DNA of 64,000 bases, taken from positions 1 to 64,000 of the forward strand of contig CAWCXF010000006.1 of NCBI GenBank assembly GCA_963799455.1, read 5' to 3'. The position numbers and the translations under genes were made by a program. This document shows, piece after piece, positions 19,320 to 28,625 of this stretch. Each line of letters starts with the position of its first letter. The first letter of the stretch is position 1. Below the pieces are notes generated by a model. It made no database searches. It had not been told where the DNA came from and saw nothing but the letters and a program-made list of their open reading frames with translations. The DNA comes from CAWCXF01 sp963799455. Its GTDB lineage: Bacteria > Pseudomonadota > Alphaproteobacteria > Rhodobacterales > Rhodobacteraceae.

Positions 19320-19970
19320 GCGGGATCCCGACGAGGCCCCACAGCAGCCAAACCCCCACCCCAGCCAGAGGTTCGCGCGCCTGACGAGGCTCTTGAGGAA
19401 CGACGTCCAGGCGTCTCGGCCGCGCGCGGGCCGAGGGGACGGCCCGCGCGCGGCCCTCGGGTTCTCGCCGCCCCTCGGGGTCGGCCGCGAGCGCGACCAT
19501 GGCGGCCACCGGGACGACGCCGTCGTGGCGCCATCGGTTCGAGCCCGATGGCGCAGGCCAGGCGTCTTGCGGGGGTTCGCGCGAGGAGGGCGAGCGGCCG
19601 GTCCGCCGATGTCCCGGCACGGCTCGGAGGCGGACGGCGTCGAGGCCCCGCGCGTCCCGCCGCCTTTCCGGCGATGCGGCGCGTCGCCGGAGCCCTCGTC
19701 GGCTCCGCCCACGGCCTGGACGAGACCGCCGACCTTGCGCGGGGACACGCCCGCGTCCCGCTCGGCGGCTTGCGCGGCCTCGGGCCGCGGTCCGCCTCAC
19801 CCTGGATCACGGCCGCCCGCGCCTTCTCCGCAGGCCCGGCGAGGCTCGGAGAACCCGGGGGGAGGGGGCGACCCCGCCCTGAGCTTCGGCATCCGAGGCT
19901 CGACGGCCCCAGCCGCGTCTCGAGGCCGCGGTCGCGGCGGCCCCCGGGACCAAGCCCGGGGCGCGCCGTC
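19320..19970 (-). pseudogene. Decayed IS256-family transposase fragment
   Basis: On the minus strand, from high to low coordinate, the following IS256-type blocks are recognisable in shifting frames: RDRGLETRLG, VEPRMPKLRAGS, GFSEPRR, VSPRKVGGLVQAVGG, VPVAAMVALAADPEGRRE, DAWTSFLKSLVRR and PLAGVGVWL. In intact relatives these correspond to the RAGTVELRIPKLRKGS, GVSTRSVDDLVxAxG, VSVAxIxAVGVNxDGRRE and FWTxFLRSLxRRGLxGVxLV blocks. No open frame or intact DDE set survives. It lies directly upstream of the IS66 relic on the same strand. The sequence from 20000 to 20490 holds nothing recognisable. Confidence 0.6.
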
Positions 19971-20491
19971 GCGCCGGCTCAACCGGCCCTTGCCACGCCT
20001 GGGCCGCGGGCGGCGCCCGTCACGCCCTCGACATCCGCCTCCAGGATGATCCGCCAGACGGCCCCGCGACGGCGCGTCCTCGCCGCCGCTCCTCGCCAGC
20101 AGCTCGGCCAGGGGTCGTCCGTCGCGGATCCCGGAGGGCGTCCTCAGGGACCGGGTGCGGCAAACCCCACCTCGCCCGGCGATCCCGGCGACCACCGCCC
20201 CGCACGACGCCGCGGATGCAGAAGGCCCCCTCCCGGGCGACACCGTCGGCGCACCCTGACCACACCACCATCGCGGACGCCATCGGGGCGGACGAGCGCG
20301 CGGCGCGATCGCCGCCCGGCTCGCCCATGCGACCCTCCCGCAGCCCCAAGCCTGGCGGCTCCCTCGCGCGATGCGCTCGCCGAGGCCCCGCGGACCCGCC
20401 CGGGACAGGCGGTGCGATCGGGCGTCCGTCCGGGCTCTCGCGGCCGGGCTCTCGCGGGCCGGGCTGTCGCGGGCGTCCGCGGGCGGGGGCT

Positions 20492-21931
20492 CTACTCGGG
20501 GGGCGCGCGGGCGTCGAGGAGGTCGGGCTTGCGGGCGTCGCCGCGCTCGGCGGCGACGATGCGGTCGAGCGCGCGCTCGGCCCTCAGGGGGGCCTCCTCG
20601 ACCACCGGCGGCAGCGGAGGCGCGGCCTCCGGGGCTCCCATCCCGGGCGCGGCGTCGGCGCCGGCCGCCTCCGTCACCCGCGCCGCGCCCCGGCCCATCA
20701 GCTGGACGCGGTAGGTGGTGTCGGGAACCTCGACGCCGAGGCCCTCGATGGCGGCCTTGACGATGCGCAGCGCCTCGCCGCGCGCGCGCAGGAAGTCGGT
20801 CTCGGTCTGGTCGATCCAGCCCGTCACCTGGAGGAAGATCGCGCCGTCGCCGATGCGGTCGATCCAGACCATGGCCGCGGGCTCGGCGAGCGTGAAGGGC
20901 AGCCCCGCCACGGTGCGCGTCGCCAGCTCGCGGACCTGGGCGAGCTCGGCGTCGGAGGCGACCCCGATCTCGAACTGGAACCGACGCTCGCGGTTCGACG
21001 AGTAGTTGAGGATGCGCGCCTTGAACACGGTCGCGTTGGGGATGCGGATCTGGTTGCCGTCCATCGTCAGGATGATGGTCGCGCGGCTCGTCAGGCGGAT
21101 GACCTTGCCGGTGTCGCCCTCGATCTCGATCACGTCGCCGGGGCGGAAGGGCTGACGGAAGCTGAGCATCACCGAGGCGATGAAGTTCTCCACCGTGTCG
21201 CGCACCGCGAAGCCGAAGGCGAGGCCGACGATGCCCGCGGCGCCCAGGATGGTGCCGAGCAGCGCCGTGGCGCCCAGGATGTCGAGCGCCACCACGAGGC
21301 CCATCACGACGAAGGCGAGCCGCGCGACCTGGCGGTAGATGTCGGCCACGAAGGCGTTGGGCGCGATGCGCTCCCAGGGCCAGCGCCGGCGCGCGAGGAG
21401 GAAGCCCAGCGCCGCGATCAGCGCCGCTGCCCCGAGCGCGATGGCCAGGAGCGGCAGGAAGGCCAGGGCCTGCGCGGCCCGCTCGCGGAAGCGCGTGAGC
21501 ACCGGGTCGAGCCGGCGCCCGACGTCGGCGGAGGCGGTCACGTCGTTCTCGACCGCCACCACGCCCTCGACGCGGCCCACGATCTCGTCGAGCCGCGCCA
21601 CGGCGGTCCCGTCGATCGCCTCGCCCGCGAGCGTGACGATGCCCTCGGAGACCGAGACCGTCACGCCCTCGTAGCCGTCGAGCTCGCCGATGATGCCCCG
21701 GAGGCGCCGCTCCATGGCGGCGTCCTGGCCCGCGCCCTCCTCGACGGCGATGGGGCCCGTGGGGCCCGCCTCGGGCGCGGCGGGCTGCGGGGCGGGCGCG
21801 TCCTGGGCGGCGGCTGGCGCCGCCAGCGTCAGGGCGAGGAGGAGGGCGCGGACCGCCGCCCAGCGCGGCCGCCAGGCCTCGGCAGGGCGCGATCCGGGCT
21901 CAGCCGGTCGCGCCACCGGCCGTGCCCCCAT
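20492..21931 (-). CDS. Mechanosensitive ion channel (MscS family) with an N-terminal BON domain
   Basis: A 479-residue membrane protein. A signal peptide (ALLLALTLAAPAAAQ, residues about 28-45) is followed by a BON-like periplasmic domain (LDGYEGVTVSVSEGIVTLAG ... VEGVVAVENDV), then three or four hydrophobic helices. The MscS pore and beta-domain follow: GIVGLAFGFAVRDTVENFIA, FRQPFRPGDVIEIEGDTGKV and DGNQIRIPNATVFKARILNY. The C-terminus is an Ala/Pro-rich tail. It would open under membrane tension to release osmolytes. ATG 21931 is chosen because the open frame upstream (to 22273) is low-complexity and overlaps the preceding gene. The 301 bp before it hold no gene. Confidence 0.9.
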   Translation of the reverse strand: MGARPVARPAEPGSRPAEAWRPRWAAVRALLLALTLAAPAAAQDAPAPQPAAPEAGPTGPIAVEEGAGQDAAMERRLRGIIGELDGYEGVTVSVSEGIVTLAGEAIDGTAVARLDEIVGRVEGVVAVENDVTASADVGRRLDPVLTRFRERAAQALAFLPLLAIALGAAALIAALGFLLARRRWPWERIAPNAFVADIYRQVARLAFVVMGLVVALDILGATALLGTILGAAGIVGLAFGFAVRDTVENFIASVMLSFRQPFRPGDVIEIEGDTGKVIRLTSRATIILTMDGNQIRIPNATVFKARILNYSSNRERRFQFEIGVASDAELAQVRELATRTVAGLPFTLAEPAAMVWIDRIGDGAIFLQVTGWIDQTETDFLRARGEALRIVKAAIEGLGVEVPDTTYRVQLMGRGAARVTEAAGADAAPGMGAPEAAPPLPPVVEEAPLRAERALDRIVAAERGDARKPDLLDARAPPE

Positions 21932-22232
21932 CCCGTCCGGTGCGGCGCGCGGCGACGGCGCGGCGCGCGATCGCGGGGCGTGGGGCGCCGGAGCCCTCGG
22001 GCGGGCCGCCGGGCTCCCGGCCCGTGGTCCGGCGGCGTCGGCCGCCCGCCCTGCCGTCACCGAAGGGATCGAGGGCCTTGGCAGCGGGGCGCGCGCCGCC
22101 CCGGTCCCCGGCCTGCCCGCGGCCGGTCCATCGAGCGGCGCCCCCCTGGCCCCATGGCGGGCGGGCCCTGTCATCGGCGCGCGCGGATCATCGGTCCGAG
22201 CCGACGCCCGCGTCGAGCCCATCGCCACGCGC

Positions 22233-23726
22233 TCAGAACGTCTGGTCGTAGTCGCCGACGTTGGGCTCCTCACGGATCACGGCGTCGAGATCGGCGAAGA
22301 TGGCGCGCAGCTCGGCCTCCGACTCGGGGCTCTCGCAGACGACGACGAGGTTCGGCGTGTTCGACGAGGCCCGCACCAGGCCCCAGGCGCCGTTGTCGAG
22401 CATGACGCGGGCGCCGTTGACCGTGATCACCTCCGAGATCGCCCGGCCGCCCAGCGTGCCGCCCTCGGCGGCCATGGCCTCGATGCGCGCGACGATGCGG
22501 GCGAGCGTGTCGTACTTCTCGGCGTCGGGGCAGAAGGGCGACATGGTGGGGGTGTTGTAGACGGTGGGCAGGGCTTTGCGCATGTCCGACACGGACTTGT
22601 CGGGGTTGCGGTCGAGGATCTTGCACAGCTCGACGGCCACGCGCATCCCGTCGTCGTAGCCGCGCCCGATCGGCTCGGCGAGGAAGTAGTGGCCGGACTT
22701 CTCGAAGCCCGCGAGCGCGCCCAGCTCGTGCACGCGGCGCTTCATGTGGGAGTGGCCGGTCTTCCAGTAGTCGGCCTTGGCGCCGGCGGCCCGAAGCTCG
22801 GGGTCCGAGGCGAAGAGGCCCGTGGACTTCACGTCGGCCACGAAGGTGGCGCCGGGGTAGAGCTTGACGAGGTCGCGCGCCATGATGACGCCCATCTTGT
22901 CGGCGAAGATCTCCTCGCCCTCGTCGTCCACCACGCCGCAGCGGTCGCCGTCGCCGTCGAAGCCCAAGGCCAGGTCCGCGCCCGAGGACTTCACCGCATG
23001 GGCCATGTCGTGGAGCATCTCCATGGCCTCTGGGTTGGGGTTGTAGTGCGGGAAGGTGTAGTCGAGATCGGTGTGCAGGGGCACGACCTCGACGCCGATG
23101 CGCTCCAGAAGCTCCGGCGCGAAGGCGCCGGCGGTGCCGTTGCCGGTGGCGCAGACGATCTTGAGCGGGCGGCTCATGCGGAACTCCCCGGCGAGATCGT
23201 CGAGATAGGCCTCGCGCACGCCCTCCACCAGCTCCCACGAGCCGCCGTCGTGGCGCTCGCCCCGGCCCTCCATGACGATCGCCTTCAGCTCGGCCATCTC
23301 GTCGGGGCCATGCGTCAGCGGGCGCTCGAAGCCCATCTTCACGCCGGTCCAGCCGTTGGGGTTGTGCGAGGCCGTCACCATGGCGACGGCCGGCGCGTCG
23401 AGGTGGAACTGCGCGAAGTAGGCCATCGGCGAGAGCGCCGGGCCGATGTCGCGCACCCGGATGCCGGCCGTCACCAGCCCGAGGATCAGGGCGTTCTTCA
23501 CCGACAGCGAGTAGTCGCGGTAGTCGTTGCCCACCGCGATCACGGGTGCGACGCCGCGCGCGCGCATCTGGGTGCCCAGCCCCTGCCCGAGCGCGGTCAC
23601 GCCGGGGAGGTTGATCTCCTCGGGGAAGCGCCAGCGGGCGTCGTACTCGCGGAACCCCGTGGGTGCGATCATCGGGTCGCGCAGGAAGGCCCAGCTGTTG
23701 GGCACGACATCGGTCAGGGGCTTCAT
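22233..23726 (-). CDS. Phosphomannomutase/phosphoglucomutase family enzyme
   Basis: A 497-residue alpha-D-phosphohexomutase. The phosphoserine loop is MVTASHNPNGWTGVKMGFER, the metal-binding loop GFDGDGDRCGVVDDEGEEI, the sugar-specificity loop HYFLAEP and the C-terminal phosphate-binding site VRASSNTPNLVVV. It would interconvert hexose 1- and 6-phosphates for envelope polysaccharide. The ATG overlaps the kdsA stop by 4 bp (23723-23726), so the two are translationally coupled. This supports a role in LPS or capsule precursors. Mannose versus glucose preference cannot be told from sequence. Identification of the family is secure. Confidence 0.9.
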   Translation of the reverse strand: MKPLTDVVPNSWAFLRDPMIAPTGFREYDARWRFPEEINLPGVTALGQGLGTQMRARGVAPVIAVGNDYRDYSLSVKNALILGLVTAGIRVRDIGPALSPMAYFAQFHLDAPAVAMVTASHNPNGWTGVKMGFERPLTHGPDEMAELKAIVMEGRGERHDGGSWELVEGVREAYLDDLAGEFRMSRPLKIVCATGNGTAGAFAPELLERIGVEVVPLHTDLDYTFPHYNPNPEAMEMLHDMAHAVKSSGADLALGFDGDGDRCGVVDDEGEEIFADKMGVIMARDLVKLYPGATFVADVKSTGLFASDPELRAAGAKADYWKTGHSHMKRRVHELGALAGFEKSGHYFLAEPIGRGYDDGMRVAVELCKILDRNPDKSVSDMRKALPTVYNTPTMSPFCPDAEKYDTLARIVARIEAMAAEGGTLGGRAISEVITVNGARVMLDNGAWGLVRASSNTPNLVVVCESPESEAELRAIFADLDAVIREEPNVGDYDQTF

Positions 23727-24577
23727 GGGGATCCCTCGAAGGGTTGGAGGCGGATGGGGTCGTCCTTGGCCAGCCGGTCGAAGTCCATGAGCGTCCCCAC
23801 CAGCCGGTCCATCTGCGCGAGCGGCACCATGTTGGGGCCGTCGGACGGGGCGCGGTCGGGATCCTCGTGGGTCTCGACGAACACCGCCGCGATCCCCAAG
23901 CTGACGGCCGCGCGCGCGAGCACCGGCGCGAAGACGCGCTGGCCGCCCGAGGCGCCGCCCAAGCCGCCGGGCTGCTGGACGGCGTGGGTGGCGTCCATCA
24001 CCACCGGGTAGCCGGTGGCGGCCATGATCGGCAAGGAGCGCATGTCGGCCACGAGCGCGTTGTAGCCGAAGGAGGCGCCGCGCTCGGTCAGCAGGATCCG
24101 CTCGTTGCCGGTGGAGGCGATCTTGGCTGCGACGTGCGGCATGTCCCAGGGCGCCAGGAACTGGCCCTTCTTGACGTTGACCGCCGCCCCCGTCGCGCCG
24201 GCCGCCAGCAGCAGGTCGGTCTGCCGGCAGAGGAAGGCGGGGATCTGGATCACGTCCGCGACCTCGGCCACGGGCGCGCATTGCTCGGGGGAGTGCACGT
24301 CGGTCAGGACCGGGCAGCCCACCGCCCGGCGGACATGGGCGAGGGCGGCGAGCCCTTCCTCCATCCCCGGCCCCCGCCGGCCGCCGAGCGAGGTGCGGTT
24401 GGCCTTGTCGTAGCTCGCCTTGAAGACGTAGCCGGCGCCGTGGCGCGCGCAGATCTCGGCCATGCGCCCGGCGATGGCCTCGGCGTGGCCGCTGGATTCG
24501 ACCTGGCAGGGGCCGGCGATGAGCGTGAGCGGCCGGTCGTTGCCGACCGTCAGCGGACCGATCTCGACGGGGCGCAT
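23723..24577 (-). CDS. kdsA: 3-deoxy-8-phosphooctulonate synthase (KDO-8-phosphate synthase)
   Basis: A 284-residue enzyme condensing phosphoenolpyruvate with arabinose-5-phosphate to give KDO-8-phosphate for the LPS inner core. Diagnostic blocks: LIAGPCQVESSGHAEAIAG, FKASYDKANRTSLGGRRGPG, PVLTDVHSPEQ, IQIPAFLCRQTDLLLAA, VNVKKGQFLAPWDM, TERGASFGYNALVADMRSLP, and VMDATHAVQQPGG followed by FVETHEDPDRAPSDGPNM. The cysteine in IAGPC suggests a metal-dependent type by family knowledge. The stop overlaps the next gene's start (ATGA) and nhaA ends 13 bp upstream, so all three can be one transcript. Confidence 0.96.
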   Translation of the reverse strand: MRPVEIGPLTVGNDRPLTLIAGPCQVESSGHAEAIAGRMAEICARHGAGYVFKASYDKANRTSLGGRRGPGMEEGLAALAHVRRAVGCPVLTDVHSPEQCAPVAEVADVIQIPAFLCRQTDLLLAAGATGAAVNVKKGQFLAPWDMPHVAAKIASTGNERILLTERGASFGYNALVADMRSLPIMAATGYPVVMDATHAVQQPGGLGGASGGQRVFAPVLARAAVSLGIAAVFVETHEDPDRAPSDGPNMVPLAQMDRLVGTLMDFDRLAKDDPIRLQPFEGSP

Positions 24578-24590
24578 GGCGGCGGGGCGC

Positions 24591-25907
24591 TCAGGCCATC
24601 TGCTTCTGGACGGAGAACACGCGCCCCGCCGCGAGCGCGATCGCGGCGGCGAAGAACGAGAGCAGCGCCCCCATCTTGGCCGCGTCCTGCACGTCGCCGG
24701 GCGGGAAGGCCACCGCGGCGATGAAGAGCGACACGGTGAAGCCGATCGCCGCGACGCAGCCGATGACGAAGAGATCGACCGTGCGCATCCCCTGCGGCAG
24801 CCCGAGCTTCAGGACGCTCGCGCCGATCCAGCCGAAGGCCAGCACGCCGAAGGGCTTGCCGATGATGAGCCCGGCCAGCACCAGCCAGGTCGGCGCGCCG
24901 ATGGCGCTGAACTCGACGCCGGCGTTGAGGAGCCCGAAGAAGAAGAGGATCACCTCGACGGGGTGCTTGAGGATGTGCTCGATGTGGTTGAGCAGGTCGG
25001 TGAGGTGCTGCTCGGCCTCGGCGAAGAAGCCGAAGGCGCGGTCGGCATGCGGGATCGCGGGCACGATCGGCAAGAGCCCCAGCGCGGGGTTGAGCCCCGA
25101 CTGCGCGAAGCCGAGCCAGCTCAGCGCGCCGGCCACGGCGTAGGGCCAGAACGACAGGCGGTTGCGCACCCAGGTCGAGCGGCGGCGCGTCTGGTCGCCC
25201 CGGTCGAGCTTCCTCGGCAGCCAGTTGAAGAGCACGAACACGCCGATCGCGGCGCCCAGCGACAGCAGCAGCCAGGCCGGCGCGAGCTCGCCCGAGGGGT
25301 AGAACACCGCCAGGATGATGAGCCCGGCCGCGTCGTCGGCGATGGCCAGCAGCAGCAGGAAGCGCACCGCCGGGTGGCCCGCGCCGAACACCATGCGCCC
25401 GACGAGGTAGGAGAAGGCGATGTCGGTCGCGGTGGGGATCGCCCAGCCGCGCGCGACGGCGTCGTAGACGTCCGAGCCGAGGAAGGCCGCGAGGCCGAGA
25501 TAGACGGTGATCGGCCCGACCATGCCCCCCACCGTGGCGATCAGCGGCGTGGCGGCCTTCTTGCCCCTGAGCGAGCCCTCCTTGAGGATGACGGCCTCCC
25601 AGACCTCCTTGGCGGCGATGGCGAAGAAGAGCGCCATCAAAACCTCGTTGACGAGGTAGTGCAGCGTCAGCACGCGCTCGCCCTCGCCGTAGCCGGCCGC
25701 GGTGCCCTCGCCCACCGCCTCGACCCACTCGCCATACTCGATGCCGGCGACGTCGTTCACCCAGAGCGGGAACTCGACGAAGTAGTGGTAGGAGGAGGGG
25801 TCGATGTTGGCCCACACCAATGCCAGGAGCGCCCCGCTGATCAGCAGCAGCGAGTAGTTGGCGACGAAGTTCCAGACCCTGTACATCCCCGAGCGCCGCT
25901 CCCCCAT
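24591..25907 (-). CDS. nhaA: Na+/H+ antiporter NhaA
   Basis: A 438-residue inner-membrane antiporter with about twelve hydrophobic segments, exporting Na+ in exchange for protons. The ion-binding region reads PTATDIAFSYLVG and then LLAIADDAAGLIILAVFYPS, with the paired aspartates typical of NhaA. The C-terminal half contains GADFSAIG-like GVEFSAIGAPTWLVLAG and GFTVSLFIAAVAF. A hydrophilic insertion around residues 55-85 (GEWVEAVGEGTAAGYGEGER) is longer than in E. coli NhaA. ATG 25907 has GGGAAG upstream; the frame extends further but the extra sequence is not family-like. kdsA starts 14 bp downstream. Confidence 0.95.
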   Translation of the reverse strand: MGERRSGMYRVWNFVANYSLLLISGALLALVWANIDPSSYHYFVEFPLWVNDVAGIEYGEWVEAVGEGTAAGYGEGERVLTLHYLVNEVLMALFFAIAAKEVWEAVILKEGSLRGKKAATPLIATVGGMVGPITVYLGLAAFLGSDVYDAVARGWAIPTATDIAFSYLVGRMVFGAGHPAVRFLLLLAIADDAAGLIILAVFYPSGELAPAWLLLSLGAAIGVFVLFNWLPRKLDRGDQTRRRSTWVRNRLSFWPYAVAGALSWLGFAQSGLNPALGLLPIVPAIPHADRAFGFFAEAEQHLTDLLNHIEHILKHPVEVILFFFGLLNAGVEFSAIGAPTWLVLAGLIIGKPFGVLAFGWIGASVLKLGLPQGMRTVDLFVIGCVAAIGFTVSLFIAAVAFPPGDVQDAAKMGALLSFFAAAIALAAGRVFSVQKQMA

Positions 25908-26053
25908 TGGCTTCCCGCCCGGTCTAGGCGATCGCGCGCGCGAGGGGAACCGGCCTCGCAAGGCGGCGTGCCGGGGCGTGGACGCCGCGTCACCCCTCCC
26001 GCGGCGAAAGCGCACCCTTCCCACGGTGGAAGGATGTGCTTAATTGCGCCGCG

Positions 26054-26653
26054 ATGCTCGATACGCTCGACGCCCTCAAGGCCGACCTCTGCGCCTGCAC
26101 GATCTGCGCGGAGCGCTTCGCGGCGACGGCGACGGGGCACGCGCCCAACCCGGTGGTGTGGTTCGCCCCCGGCGCGCGCGTGCTGATCGCGAGCCAGGCG
26201 CCCGGGCTGCGCGCGCATGAGGCGACGGTGCCGTTCTGGGATCGCTCGGGCCAGCGCCTGCGCGAGTGGATGGGGGTGGAGGAGGCCGTCTTCTACGACC
26301 ATTCGCGCGTCGCCATCGTGCCGATGGGCTTCTGCTTTCCGGGCTATGACGCGAAGGGCTCCGACCTGCCGCCGCCCAAGGTCTGCGCCGACACCTGGCG
26401 CTCGGAGATCCTGGAGGGGCTGGGGACGGTGGGGGTCACGCTCCTCATCGGGAGCTACGCGCAGCGCTGGCATCTCGGGGCGGCGGCCAAGGGCGGCGTG
26501 ACCGCGACGGTCGCCGCATGGCGCGACTTCGCGCCCTCGGCGTTCCCGCTGCCGCACCCGTCGTGGCGCAACACGGCGTGGCTCAAGCGCAACCCCTGGT
26601 TCGAGGCGGAGCTTTTGCCCGTGATGCGCGCCCGGCTGCGGGAGGTGCTGTAG
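26054..26653 (+). CDS. Uracil-DNA glycosylase family protein
   Basis: A 199-residue protein of the uracil-DNA glycosylase superfamily, short single-domain type. Visible blocks are VLIASQAPGLRAHEATVPFW, the GDRLREWMG-like region SGQRLREWMGVEE, VAIVPMGFCFPGYDAKG, VTLLIGSYAQRWHLG and the C-terminal FPLPHPSWRNTAWLKRNPWF with the catalytic-loop His. Family members remove uracil or act as single-turnover repair proteins, but the exact activity here is not established. The first Cys-rich segment (LCACTICAERF) does not form a clear four-cysteine Fe-S site. ATG 26054 gives the family start. It is divergent from nhaA across 146 bp. Confidence 0.8.
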   Translation: MLDTLDALKADLCACTICAERFAATATGHAPNPVVWFAPGARVLIASQAPGLRAHEATVPFWDRSGQRLREWMGVEEAVFYDHSRVAIVPMGFCFPGYDAKGSDLPPPKVCADTWRSEILEGLGTVGVTLLIGSYAQRWHLGAAAKGGVTATVAAWRDFAPSAFPLPHPSWRNTAWLKRNPWFEAELLPVMRARLREVL

Positions 26654-26705
26654 GTTGGGGGGGCCTGGGGCCACCCGTGCCCCCGGCGGGGGGGGCGCGC
26701 CGGAG

Positions 26706-27482
26706 ATGCGCGCCTCCGGCGCGACGGGGCGGAGCCCCCTGGACGCGGCCCACGAGGCGATGGAGACCGACGCGGGCCGCCTGCGCTTCTACGAGCGCCT
26801 GGCCGATTCCGAGCTGTTCCTGCTGCTCGCGGGCGAGCCTGCGGAGCCGCGGGTGTTCGAGCTTCAGGACGGCCCCGTCGTGCTGGCCTTCGACCGCGAG
26901 ACGCGGCTCACGGACTTCACCGGCGAGCCCTCGCCCTACGCCGCGCTGTCGGGGCGCTCGGTGGCGGCGCTGCTGGCGGGGCGGGGGATCGGGCTCGGCG
27001 TCAACCTCGGCGTCGCGCCGTCCTCGATCCTGATGCCCCCGCAGGCCGTGGACTGGCTGGCCCGGACGCTGGCCCATGCGCCCGCCGAGGCGCGCGAGCG
27101 GGCCGAGGAGGTGCGCTCGCCCGGCGAGCTGCCGCGGGCGCTGCTGGAGGCGCTCGACGCCAAGCTCCCCTCGGCCGCCGGCCTGGCGCGGGGCGCGTAT
27201 CTCGCGGGCGTGAGCTACGAGGGCGGCCGGCGCTCGCATCTGCTGGCCTTCGTGGACGCGGCTCCGGGCGCGGAGGCGGCGCTGGCGCGGGCCGCGGGCG
27301 AGGCGCTGACCTTCTCGGGGCTGGAGATGGGGGAGATGGACGTGGCGTTCCTCGGCGCGGGCGATCCGATGGCCGCGCGGCTGGCGCGGGTGGGCCTGCG
27401 CTTCGACCTGCCGCGGCGCGAGGGGCGCCGAGCGCCGGGCGCGCCGGGGATGGACCCTGAGCGGCCGCCGAGGCTGCGCTAG
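26706..27482 (+). CDS. SseB family protein
   Basis: A 258-residue protein with an SseB N-terminal domain: RLRFYERLADSELFLLLAGE, then GPVVLAFDRETRLTDFTGE, and LGVNLGVAPSSILMPPQAVDWLA. A C-terminal half follows with AYLAGVSYEGGRRSHLLAFV. SseB-like proteins are soluble and their biochemical role is unclear. The start is uncertain: ATG 26706 precedes the family-like SPLDAAHEAMETD segment, while ATG 26760 would remove it and 26655 adds Gly-rich codons. The short spacer before it holds an imperfect GGGGCCACCCGTGCCCCC hairpin that may terminate the preceding gene. Confidence 0.75.
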   Translation: MRASGATGRSPLDAAHEAMETDAGRLRFYERLADSELFLLLAGEPAEPRVFELQDGPVVLAFDRETRLTDFTGEPSPYAALSGRSVAALLAGRGIGLGVNLGVAPSSILMPPQAVDWLARTLAHAPAEARERAEEVRSPGELPRALLEALDAKLPSAAGLARGAYLAGVSYEGGRRSHLLAFVDAAPGAEAALARAAGEALTFSGLEMGEMDVAFLGAGDPMAARLARVGLRFDLPRREGRRAPGAPGMDPERPPRLR

Positions 27483-28084
27483 GGCCTGTCGAGGCTCCCC
27501 CGGGTGGGGCCGGGCGTGGTGCGCGAGGCGACCGGGCGGCGTCGCTGGTGGGGCCGGCCGACCCGACCTTCTCCATCAGCCGCTCGCAGCCGCTCGATCT
27601 CGGACGACAGCCGCTCGATCCGCTCGATGTGGGTCCGCGCCACCTCGCGCGCGAGCTCGGGCGGATCGCACCTGTCGTGCTCGACCATGGCGGCGAGCCG
27701 GGGCACGCCTCCGATCCCGGCAGGGGCCACGAGGCCGAACTCGGCCAGGTGTCCGCGCAGGGCGTTCACCGTCTCGGTCCTTTGCGCGACGAGCCGTTCC
27801 GCGCGCGGAGCGGCATGGCGCGCGCCGGCGCCTCGGCCGGCTTCGGCGCGTTGACGCGCATGGAGGGCCGCATGGCTGCCTCGAGGATGGCCTCGGCGTC
27901 GGCCGCGTCGGTCTTCTAGCGCTTGACGAAGGGCCTGACCCCGGATCGAGTCCGGGGCGGGCTGTGGATCGGGGCGATCGGCCGGACCTCGTGACCGAGC
28001 GCCGCCATCCGCCGCGCCCAGCGATGCGCGGTCGCGCACGCCTCCATGGCGACGACGCAGGCAGGCTGCTCGGCCCTGAGTCAC
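27483..28084 (-). pseudogene. IS110-family transposase remnant
   Basis: Minus-strand frames give VVAMEACATAHRWARRMAAL, then GHEVRPIAP, then PFVKR followed by a stop and KTDAADAEAILEAAMRPSMR. After a frame change it gives LVAQRTETVNALRGHLAEFG and LVAPAGIGGVPRLAAMVEHD. This is the DEDD-type N-terminal half of IS110 transposases, with the acidic residue of VAMEAC and the KTDAADAEA block. The C-terminal Ser-containing domain is absent. An in-frame TAG after PFVKR and a shift near 27830 inactivate it. It abuts the truncated RTX gene and may have caused the truncation. Confidence 0.75.
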
Positions 28085-28089
28085 TTGAA

Positions 28090-28625
28090 CTGCCTTTGCG
28101 AGAGCTGCCTGCGGAACGGCGGCCAGCCGTCCGCCGCCGCGCCGTGGACCTGCAACACGGCCTTCGCCAGGTCGAGGCCGTCGAGGGCAGCGCGTTCGAC
28201 GACGTGCTCCTGGGCCTCGACGGCGACCAGCGCCTCGTCGGCGGCGGCGGGAACGACCGGCTCCAGGGCAGGGCGGGCTCGGACATCCTGGTCGGCGACG
28301 GGGGGGTCAAAGACCTCTTCGGGCAGTCGGGCGCCGACACCTTCGTCAGCGTGGCGGGCACCAACCTCATCCACGACTACGAGTTCGCCACCTCGAACGG
28401 CGCCCTCGTCGGCATGGACTCGATCGGGATCGGCGCGGGCTCGCGCGCCAGCCTGAGCACGAGCGTCTTCCCCGGCTTCTCGCTGCTGCTGCGCAACGCC
28501 GAGCAGACCGCCATCGTCAACCTCGACACCACCGACCAGGGCGAGGCGATCGAGCGCTTCCAGGCCCTCGACATCTTCGTCCACGCCGATCCCGGCGACT
28601 TCCTGCTCCGAGGCGGAGGCGCGGG
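28090..28625 (+). pseudogene. C-terminal remnant of an RTX (calcium-binding repeat) exoprotein
   Basis: From about 28180 the frame encodes VEGSAFDDVLLGLDGDQRLV followed by RTX nonapeptides GGGGNDRLQ and GRAGSDILVGDGG, then SGADTFVSVAGTNLIHDYEF. This is the pattern at the C-terminus of type I-secreted proteins. The N-terminal bulk is missing and the upstream sequence is IS110 debris. The frame stays open to 28746, overlapping the exporter gene by about 120 bp, so the native stop is probably lost as well. It sits immediately before the ABC exporter and HlyD genes, so it was probably their substrate. The nature of the lost effector domain is unknown. Confidence 0.7.
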
